Below are positions 1 through 4,456 of a stretch of 5,098 nt of DNA, one piece after another. The DNA comes from Gammaproteobacteria bacterium (lineage in GTDB: Bacteria > Pseudomonadota > Gammaproteobacteria > SZUA-152). Position numbers and translations under genes: made by a program. The notes under the pieces are model-generated. The model was not told where the DNA came from, searched no databases, and saw only the letters and a program-made list of their open reading frames with translations. The stretch covers positions 1-5,098 of the forward strand of contig JAUWLO010000152.1 in NCBI GenBank assembly GCA_030613605.1, read 5' to 3'. Within the stretch, counting starts at the first letter, position 1. Each line of letters starts with the position of its first letter.

Positions 1-262
1 AAAACAATACCTTTCGTTCTTTGGTTTTGTCGTTTTCCGCATAGACCGGGATGTAATCCATACCCATGTCATCCTGGGCCGCCACCGGTGAGGTTATGGC
101 CGGGTTCATAGGGTTACGATAGAACAGAACTTTACGGGCCGGCTTCGTTTCGCTGGTTTTACCGGAGTCTTCCAGAGCTGTGCTTGGCGCTAACCAGTAC
201 CCGCCACCTGCGCCTGCGATCAACGCCACCAGAACCGCAATTATCAGGGTTTGCTTGTTCAT
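1..262 (-). CDS. CusB-type efflux RND periplasmic adaptor subunit, N-terminal part (gene runs off the left edge)
   Basis: The first 87 codons are visible. Residues 6-25 are a hydrophobic segment (LIIAVLVALIAGAGGGYWLA), fitting an N-terminal signal or anchor that puts the protein in the periplasm. Residues 48-74 carry a heavy-metal-binding motif beginning YRNPMNP, followed by SPV and DDMGMDYIPVY. This Met-rich form is typical of CusB-like adaptors for Cu(I)/Ag(I) and differs from the CPMHP form. Family knowledge: such adaptors link an RND pump (CusA type) to a TolC-type channel and pass metal to the pump. The start ATG overlaps the stop of the outer-membrane factor gene (ATGA) and has a ribosome binding site GAGGTG five bases upstream, so the two genes are translationally coupled. 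The hairpin and barrel domains lie outside the window. The family is secure; the exact metal is inferred. Confidence 0.93.
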   Translation of the reverse strand, partial: MNKQTLIIAVLVALIAGAGGGYWLAPSTALEDSGKTSETKPARKVLFYRNPMNPAITSPVAAQDDMGMDYIPVYAENDKTKERKVLF

Positions 263-1722
263 TGATTCACCTCAAAACTTTTTGTTGCGTTTAAATGTTG
301 TTTGCCGACAGCCGCGTTCAAACGCGCCAGTGCCTGATTGCCCTGAGACAAGGCCTTCCAGTAACGGGTCTCGTATTTAAATAAGATGATCTGCGTGCGT
401 ACCAGATTTAGAAAATCCACTTTATTCACCTGATAGGCCGCCATCATGGAAGCGACGGTCTGCCCGGCCTGGGGAATAATGCCCTGTTTGAATAGACGAG
501 CCTGTTCACGGGAACGTTGATAGTCGGCAAGGGCACGTGACACCTCGCTGGCCACCATCCCTCGAGCATCATCCAGTCGATATTGATGTTGCAGAACCTG
601 GCTGGTGCGTTGATCCACGGCTTTGTCCTGTCGGGCTCCAGCATAGATGGGTAAATTCATGCTGAGCATGACAGAGAGAAAATCGGTACGGTCACTGCCA
701 TCCAAGTTTTGCCCATCACGAAAACCATAGGAGGCGCCTAACATGAAATCGGGAGCGTAAGATTTTTTAGCCAATCCAAGTCGTGCTCGGGCTGCATCAA
801 TTTTACTTTGGCGCGCGGCCAACATGGGTCGGGTTTTCGCAGCAAGTGTTAACAAATCTTTTTCGCCACCGATCTCTACCAGTGTTTCAGCTACTCGTTG
901 TGGTAATTGCACCGGGCGAGTCGTGAGTTGACCCAACAAGGTATTGAGTCGTGCTGCCTGGTTACGCCGCATGCCGCGCAAATTGATGGCCTTGTCATGC
1001 AGCTTGGACAGTTCCAGTTGCGCAAGTAGAACATCTTGTTGCAGACCTTTACCGACCTTATATTTAGTTTGTGCCACACTGACAAACTGGCGCAGCAGTT
1101 CCAGGTTACGGGCCACGATTTCCAGTGCTCGATCAGTGAAGTACAGATTCCACCATACGGTTTTAACATCACGCACCAGTTTCAGGCGCATTTCATCCAC
1201 TACCCAGCGAGCTGCGGTTGTTTCATGCTCAGCGGCTGCCTCTCGCAACGCCAGTTTCCCGGGGAAAGGCAACATCTGACTAAACCCTAATTGCAACTGG
1301 GTCATGGGTTCCTGCTCTAAGTCAAAGCTATCGGTTGGCAAATTCATCACGTTCAATGACAAACGTGGATCGGGTAATGAGCCTTTTTGTGAAGGGATAG
1401 CAGCAAGTGCCTCTGCACGGGTTTTTATTGCAGCTAGGCCAGGATTATCTGCAAGCGCTATTGCAACAGCGTCTTCAACCAACAGGTTTTTTGGTGATTC
1501 CACCGAAGATGCTGCAAGCACAACGTGTGCATTGCTCGCCAACAGCAAGCCAGTCAGCACAATCAACAGGGGTAATAATAGTTTATCTAAATGCCACTCT
1601 CCTACTGTGCCACCTTCGGCATTTTTGTATGCACCAGCACGACAATAAGATGTGATTGGTTTAGTAGATAATTTGACCCCAACCTTTACCCGGCTGGAGG
1701 TGACAGTATGGGACAGAATCAT
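259..1722 (-). CDS. TolC-family outer-membrane efflux protein, CusC-like
   Basis: This is the outer-membrane channel of a tripartite efflux system, reading 487 codons from the ATG at 1722. A hydrophobic signal segment lies at residues 46-71 (DKLLLPLLIVL, then LASNAHVVLA), with no lipobox Cys, so it is not an obvious lipoprotein like E. coli CusC. Two outer-membrane-efflux repeats follow, roughly 80-265 and 288-475. Typical motifs are LGFSQMLPFPGKL (145-157), GLQQDVLLAQLELSKL (226-241) and VMLSMNLPIYAGARQDKAV (351-369). The start is unclear. The 1722 ATG has a strong Shine-Dalgarno GGGAGGA at 1733-1727, but it puts about 45 residues before the signal peptide. A second good site (AGGAGAG, 1603-1597) precedes a TTA codon at 1590-1588 exactly where the signal peptide should begin. 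Length without the extension (about 443 aa) fits the family. It overlaps the adaptor gene by ATGA and lies downstream of the small secreted protein gene. Confidence 0.92.
   Translation of the reverse strand: MILSHTVTSSRVKVGVKLSTKPITSYCRAGAYKNAEGGTVGEWHLDKLLLPLLIVLTGLLLASNAHVVLAASSVESPKNLLVEDAVAIALADNPGLAAIKTRAEALAAIPSQKGSLPDPRLSLNVMNLPTDSFDLEQEPMTQLQLGFSQMLPFPGKLALREAAAEHETTAARWVVDEMRLKLVRDVKTVWWNLYFTDRALEIVARNLELLRQFVSVAQTKYKVGKGLQQDVLLAQLELSKLHDKAINLRGMRRNQAARLNTLLGQLTTRPVQLPQRVAETLVEIGGEKDLLTLAAKTRPMLAARQSKIDAARARLGLAKKSYAPDFMLGASYGFRDGQNLDGSDRTDFLSVMLSMNLPIYAGARQDKAVDQRTSQVLQHQYRLDDARGMVASEVSRALADYQRSREQARLFKQGIIPQAGQTVASMMAAYQVNKVDFLNLVRTQIILFKYETRYWKALSQGNQALARLNAAVGKQHLNATKSFEVNQ
1597..1603 (-). 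promoter_or_regulatory. Second Shine-Dalgarno-like site, before TTA codon 45 of the outer-membrane factor frame
   Basis: AGGAGAG on the minus strand is followed after six bases by TTA GAT AAA, the point where a normal signal peptide (x-DKLLLPLLIVL) would start. TTA is not a standard start codon. The site may be the fossil of the usual start, with a former TTG or ATG lost, or a chance purine run. Confidence 0.4.
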
Positions 1723-1726
1723 TGAG

Positions 1727-1733
1727 TCCTCCC
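1727..1733 (-). promoter_or_regulatory. Strong Shine-Dalgarno before the far-upstream ATG of the outer-membrane factor
   Basis: GGGAGGA on the minus strand sits four bases before the ATG at 1722. It supports initiation there, although that start creates a long extension before the signal peptide. Confidence 0.6.
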
Positions 1734-1768
1734 GGATTATTCATAACAAACACGCGCGCGCGCAGCCA

Positions 1769-1787
1769 TTGCGGGTGAATCCCGCAA
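1769..1787 (-). other. Intergenic hairpin between the small secreted protein gene and the outer-membrane factor gene
   Basis: TTGCGGG and CCCGCAA form a perfect 7-bp stem around a 5-base loop, 11 bases past the stop of the small gene. On the minus strand no T-run follows; instead there is an alternating CG tract (1752-1763). It is therefore not a normal intrinsic terminator for this operon. It could stabilise the upstream mRNA or attenuate transcription into the efflux genes (inference). Confidence 0.45.
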
Positions 1788-1798
1788 GTTTGAATAAT

Positions 1799-2146
1799 TT
1801 AGGAGTAGCGTGGGGGCCGGTATTCCGGCAAGAGGTCAGTGCTGTAGAGTGAAACGTCTGGGATGGTAAATTGAATCTGCGCGCTCAAGTCAGCACGATT
1901 CAGTTTAATTTGGGGTACTCCAAGTGACAAAGGGCAATTACTACACTGAACAGAACTCTGACAATTTCCGTGCTTGTTACAATCCTCATCAAGCATCATC
2001 AATTCATCATTCTGGGTCATATCATTTACTGCAACCGCCGAGTTATCAGTCTGCATGTCTGTCTGCGCGGCAAACAGGATCTGCACGGGCGACAGCACCA
2101 TAGCAATGATCAGGAATAGGCGGAGAGGTTGCGTAAAAAATCTCAT
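1799..2146 (-). CDS. Small exported Cys/His-containing protein, putative metal-binding, 115 aa
   Basis: I do not recognise a named family with certainty. From the ATG at 2146, residues 1-27 form a clear signal peptide (MRFFTQPLRL, then hydrophobic LFLIIAMVLSPVQILFAA). The mature part begins acidic and Met-rich. It then shows a compact cluster DCNKHGNCQSSVQCSNC with Cys56, His59, Cys62, Cys68 and Cys71, enough ligands for a metal site. The tail ends YRPPRYS. Small exported proteins of this shape often precede CusCBA-type operons in gammaproteobacteria, so a periplasmic metal-binding or sensing role is a reasonable inference, not shown. The frame opens as far as an ATG at 2230, but that start would put 28 polar residues before the signal peptide and lies upstream of the promoter. 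No Shine-Dalgarno precedes 2146; the promoter position suggests a leaderless message. It is the first gene of the cargo operon. Confidence 0.75.
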   Translation of the reverse strand: MRFFTQPLRLFLIIAMVLSPVQILFAAQTDMQTDNSAVAVNDMTQNDELMMLDEDCNKHGNCQSSVQCSNCPLSLGVPQIKLNRADLSAQIQFTIPDVSLYSTDLLPEYRPPRYS

Positions 2147-2157
2147 AGTCAGAGAGG

Positions 2158-2187
2158 AGTGTAGGCGCCAATTAAAGGTTCTGTCAA
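2158..2187 (-). promoter_or_regulatory. Sigma70-type promoter for the metal-efflux operon
   Basis: On the minus strand TTGACA (2187-2182) and TACACT (2163-2158) are separated by 18 bp, a near-consensus sigma70 promoter. The predicted transcription start is about 2151-2149, only a few bases before the ATG at 2146. This gives a 5' leader of roughly 0-5 bases and explains the missing ribosome binding site. The spacer includes GGCGCC but no clear long dyad of the MerR or CusR type. No regulator gene is visible in the window. Confidence 0.65.
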
Positions 2188-2190
2188 GAA

Positions 2191-2433
2191 TTGAACAATC
2201 GATATAAATGCCCACAGTGTGGCAAAGCAAAAAACCTAACTCCTTTGCACTTGGGTTCTATAACTTTCGAGATAGAAGCCACAATCATAATGGTCTTGCA
2301 TCTTCAATCAGTCCCTGCGATTGTCCTAATCTTTTTGAGTGCGTTCGCCGCTATCCCATTTAAAGTTCTAATGACTACTTTGAGTCACAATTCGTCGATA
2401 TCATTTTTATCCCAATGTCCGCAATCAGTATAA
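2191..2433 (+). CDS. Doubtful small ORF, zinc-ribbon-like N-terminus plus a hydrophobic segment (80 aa)
   Basis: The frame starts at TTG (2191). It encodes NNRYKCPQCGK at residues 2-12, a CxxC knuckle of the kind that begins small zinc-ribbon proteins. A long apolar stretch follows (about residues 30-60, including VPAIVLIFLSAFAAIPFKVL) that could span the membrane. A second CxxC pair, which a zinc ribbon needs, is absent; the place where it might fall reads TFEIEA. The ribosome binding site is weak (AAAGG, 12 bases upstream), and the frame runs divergently across the upstream side of the cargo promoter. It could be a decayed zinc-ribbon membrane protein gene, a real small gene, or a chance frame. 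I favour a decayed or marginal gene. Confidence 0.3.
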   Translation: MNNRYKCPQCGKAKNLTPLHLGSITFEIEATIIMVLHLQSVPAIVLIFLSAFAAIPFKVLMTTLSHNSSISFLSQCPQSV

Positions 2434-2451
2434 AGCGGTCATTAGAATTTT
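2362..2451. repeat. Inverted repeat AAAGTTCTAATGAC / GTCATTAGAATTTT
   Basis: The arms 2362-2375 and 2438-2451 match at 13 of 14 positions and enclose 62 bp. Nested inside the right side is another imperfect dyad, AATGTCCGC (2414-2422) with GCGGTCATT (2435-2443), 8 of 9. The two pairings share GTCATT and cannot both form. The function is unknown; it may be the footprint of an older small element. Confidence 0.5.
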
Positions 2452-2510
2452 CTAGCCATCTAGCAAAACATAGTTAGTATGAGTGCTTTTGCCCGGAATG
2501 GTCGAACTTC

Positions 2511-2566
2511 AGTAAACAACTATATTCTTTAGTAAACGACTTTATTACACAGGAAACGACTTTATT
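2511..2566 (-). repeat. Three tandem TnsB-binding-site-like repeats of a Tn7-type right end
   Basis: Reading inward on the minus strand: AATAAAGTCGTTTCCT (2566-2551), AATAAAGTCGTTTACT (2546-2531) and AATATAGTTGTTTACT (2526-2511). Neighbouring copies match at 15/16 and 14/16, and the period is exactly 20 bp. Tn7's own right-end sites have the core AATAAAGTCTTAAACT, and one of its variants carries ATAGTTGTAAACTGAA, very close to the third copy here. The close packing matches Tn7R, whose sites overlap, and not Tn7L, whose sites are spread out. Confidence 0.88.
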
Positions 2567-2577
2567 TTCTAGTCACA

Positions 2578-2582
2578 AGCAC
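2578..2582. other. Expected 5-bp target duplication next to the Tn7-like end (AGCAC)
   Basis: Tn7-family insertion duplicates 5 bp. The five bases flanking the transposon tip on the glmS side are AGCAC. The partner copy would lie beyond the left end of the element, outside the window, so the duplication itself is not verified. Confidence 0.5.
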
Positions 2583-2601
2583 AACACCTTAAAAGCATAA
2601 A

Positions 2602-4434
2602 TTATTCTACGGTGACAGATTTTGCCAGGTTCCGAGGTTGATCAACATCGGTACCTTTTAGTACAGCCACGTGATATGACAATAACTGCAATGGAATGGT
2701 ATAAATGATTGGTGACACAGAATCATCAACCGGCGCTACATTGAGCACCTGAACTCCGTCCGTTTCTTTCATCTCGGAATGGGTATCTGCAAACACAATT
2801 AACTTGCCGCCCCTGGCACGAACTTCCTGCAGGTTTGATTTTAATTTTTCCAGCAATTCATTATTAGGTGCTACTGCAATAATAGGCATCATGTCATCAA
2901 CTAATGCCAGTGGACCATGTTTTAATTCCCCGGCTGGATATGCTTCTGCATGAATGTAAGAAATTTCTTTAAGTTTTAGCGCGCCTTCCATTGCAACAGG
3001 ATATTGGGCGCCACGACCTAAAAATAAAGCATTGTGGATGTCTGCAAACTGTTCTGATATTAGCTTGATGTCTTTATCCAGCTTCAGGGCATCGTCAATA
3101 TCGCCGGGAAGTTTTTCCAGCTCTGCTACCAGTTTTGTTTCCTGCTGTTCTGATAACCCAAAACGTCGGCCCAGCACGATAACCAGCAACATCATACAGA
3201 CCAGTTGTGTGGTAAACGCTTTAGTAGATGCCACGCCAATCTCTGGGCCTGCACGTGTCATCATTACAAGATCAGATTCACGCACTAACGAGCTTTCGGG
3301 TACATTGCAAATAGATAGGGAATGGCCAAAACCGAGACGTTTTGCTTCTTTTAAACCAGCCAGAGTATCTGCCGTTTCTCCTGATTGTGACAACGTCACA
3401 ATCAGCGAATTTTTCCGAACAACTGGATTGCGATAACGAAATTCGCTAGCCACTTCTACGTTACAGGGAATACCGGCAATAGACTCAAGCCAGTATTTAC
3501 CTATCAGGCCTGCATGATAACTGGTACCACAGGCAATAATGTGTACGCCCTGCACTTCATCAAAAACTTCTGAAGCTTTAGCACCAAAGGCCTGTTCCAG
3601 TACCCGGCCATTACTGATACGTCCTTGCAGCGTATCTGCAACCGCACGAGGTTGTTCAAAAATTTCCTTGAGCATGTAGTGGCGGTATTCACCTTTGTCC
3701 ACTGAATCAGCCGACAATTCGCTTTCACGTATTGGCCGTTCGACCACATCACCCTGTCCATTATAAATAACAAGCTGGTCAGCTCGAATATCGGCGATAT
3801 CACCTTCTTCAAGAAACATAAATCGTTGTGTTACGGGCAGCAAGGCAGCAACATCAGAGGCAATAAAATATTCTTCGATACCAATCCCTATTACCAGCGG
3901 GCTTCCTCTGCGTGCTGCAATCAGCCGGCCCTCTTCCTTTGCACTAATAACACCAAGAGCATAGGTGCCCTCAAGGTCTTTCAAAGTGGAACGTACTGCC
4001 GCTAGTAAATCCTGGCCTTCATCAACATGATAGGCATAGATCTGATGGACAACAACTTCTGTATCGGTTTCAGAGGTAAACTCAAATCCCTTCTTTATCT
4101 GTTCTTCGCGTAACTGTTCGTGGTTTTCGATAATGCCATTATGGACAACGGAAACTGTCGAGCGGCAAATATGGGGATGTGCATTGGCCTGGCTGGGCTC
4201 GCCGTGTGTTGCCCAGCGTGTATGCGCAATACCCACGTTACCATTAAGCTGGTTATTAATGGCCTCTGTAAGTGAAGCCACTTTTCCAGGAGAGCGAACC
4301 CTGTCCAGCTTCGCATCCGCATCAAGAACTGCGATACCTGCGGAATCGTATCCACGGTATTCAAGCCGTCGTAATCCTTCCAGCAATATCGGAACCACGT
4401 TCCGATGCGCTACTGCGCCTACTATGCCGCACAT
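2602..4434 (-). CDS. glmS: Glutamine--fructose-6-phosphate aminotransferase (isomerizing)
   Basis: This cytoplasmic enzyme converts fructose-6-phosphate and glutamine to glucosamine-6-phosphate and glutamate, the first step to UDP-GlcNAc for peptidoglycan and LPS. The protein is full length (610 aa; E. coli 609). The N-terminal glutaminase starts MCGIVGAV, so Cys2 becomes the terminal nucleophile, followed by HTRWATHGEPS (71-81), VVHNGIIENH (97-105) and SETDTEVVVH (121-130). Two SIS sugar-phosphate domains follow: the first near 285-425 with ACGTSYHAG (301-309) and TLSQSGETADT (347-357), the second near 455-600 with GRGAQYPVAMEGALKLKEIS (473-492). The end LAKSVTVE is the conserved C-terminus. 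The start ATG is fixed by the Cys2 requirement; AGGA and, further off, CAGGAG lie upstream. It follows glmU after 22 bp with no terminator between, so the two are probably co-transcribed. No intrinsic terminator is seen between its stop and the transposon tip. Confidence 0.98.
   Translation of the reverse strand: MCGIVGAVAHRNVVPILLEGLRRLEYRGYDSAGIAVLDADAKLDRVRSPGKVASLTEAINNQLNGNVGIAHTRWATHGEPSQANAHPHICRSTVSVVHNGIIENHEQLREEQIKKGFEFTSETDTEVVVHQIYAYHVDEGQDLLAAVRSTLKDLEGTYALGVISAKEEGRLIAARRGSPLVIGIGIEEYFIASDVAALLPVTQRFMFLEEGDIADIRADQLVIYNGQGDVVERPIRESELSADSVDKGEYRHYMLKEIFEQPRAVADTLQGRISNGRVLEQAFGAKASEVFDEVQGVHIIACGTSYHAGLIGKYWLESIAGIPCNVEVASEFRYRNPVVRKNSLIVTLSQSGETADTLAGLKEAKRLGFGHSLSICNVPESSLVRESDLVMMTRAGPEIGVASTKAFTTQLVCMMLLVIVLGRRFGLSEQQETKLVAELEKLPGDIDDALKLDKDIKLISEQFADIHNALFLGRGAQYPVAMEGALKLKEISYIHAEAYPAGELKHGPLALVDDMMPIIAVAPNNELLEKLKSNLQEVRARGGKLIVFADTHSEMKETDGVQVLNVAPVDDSVSPIIYTIPLQLLSYHVAVLKGTDVDQPRNLAKSVTVE
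2603..2638 (-). other. attTn7 target (TnsD recognition region) in the 3' end of glmS
   Basis: In E. coli, TnsD binds roughly +23 to +58 from the centre of the insertion point, within the last codons of glmS. Taking 2580 as centre gives this interval, encoding RNLAKSVTVE and the stop; the invariant DVDQPRNLAKSVTVE ending is complete. The target thus remains intact after insertion, as expected, because the element inserts outside the gene. Confidence 0.75.
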
Positions 4435-4456
4435 ATTTCCTGAACTCCTGAATCTC

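Larger units (their letters stand above)
2147..2510. other. AT-rich stretch between the cargo operon and the transposon end
   Basis: Apart from the cargo promoter (2158-2187) and the doubtful zinc-ribbon-like frame, no convincing gene is seen. It holds an inverted repeat (2362-2375 with 2438-2451), an imperfect hairpin (2414-2443), and a second copy of AGTCACAA (2383-2390) matching the transposon tip. In classical Tn7 the tnsA gene would start here; no tnsA-like coding sequence is found on either strand. Confidence 0.6.
1..2577. mobile_element. Tn7-like transposon, right-end portion with metal-efflux cargo (left end outside the window)
   Basis: The outer end is at 2577, where the minus strand begins TGTGACTAG, followed by three TnsB-type repeats. 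It lies 24 bases past the glmS stop, which is where Tn7-family elements insert, with the repeat-dense right end facing glmS as in Tn7. Everything to the left is inferred to be inside the element because no opposing TGT end with matching repeats is found in 1-2510. The visible cargo is an RND metal-efflux operon. No tns genes are seen here, so whether the element is autonomous cannot be told. Confidence 0.8.

Noticed and set aside
1567..1583. AATAATAGTTTATC on the plus strand as an opposing Tn7-like left end
   Set aside because: It lies within the signal-peptide coding part of the outer-membrane factor, has no TGT tip at the right distance and no 20-bp repeats.
304..1648. Plus-strand and alternate-frame open frames over the outer-membrane factor gene
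   Set aside because: The overlapping TolC-family frame has clear motifs throughout; the others have none.
1661..1744. 27-codon minus-strand ORF starting ATG AAT AAT CCG between the small gene and the outer-membrane factor
   Set aside because: It has no ribosome binding site, and its frame is overlapped by the ATG at 1722, which has the strong one. Nothing recognisable in the peptide.
2147..2230. Upstream start at 2230 for the small exported protein (143 aa version)
   Set aside because: It would lie upstream of the -35/-10 boxes and put 28 polar residues ahead of a complete signal peptide beginning at Met 2146.
2479..2532. 17-codon plus-strand ORF running into the transposon repeats
   Set aside because: Too short, no ribosome binding site, ends within the TnsB-like sites; better explained by the transposon end.
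3032..3436. Plus-strand open frames opposite glmS, for example 134 codons here
   Set aside because: Antisense shadows of the highly conserved glmS frame, with no ribosome binding site or recognisable product.
4435..4456. Terminator or promoter between glmU and glmS
   Set aside because: Only 22 bp, with no hairpin; it holds just the glmS ribosome binding sequence.
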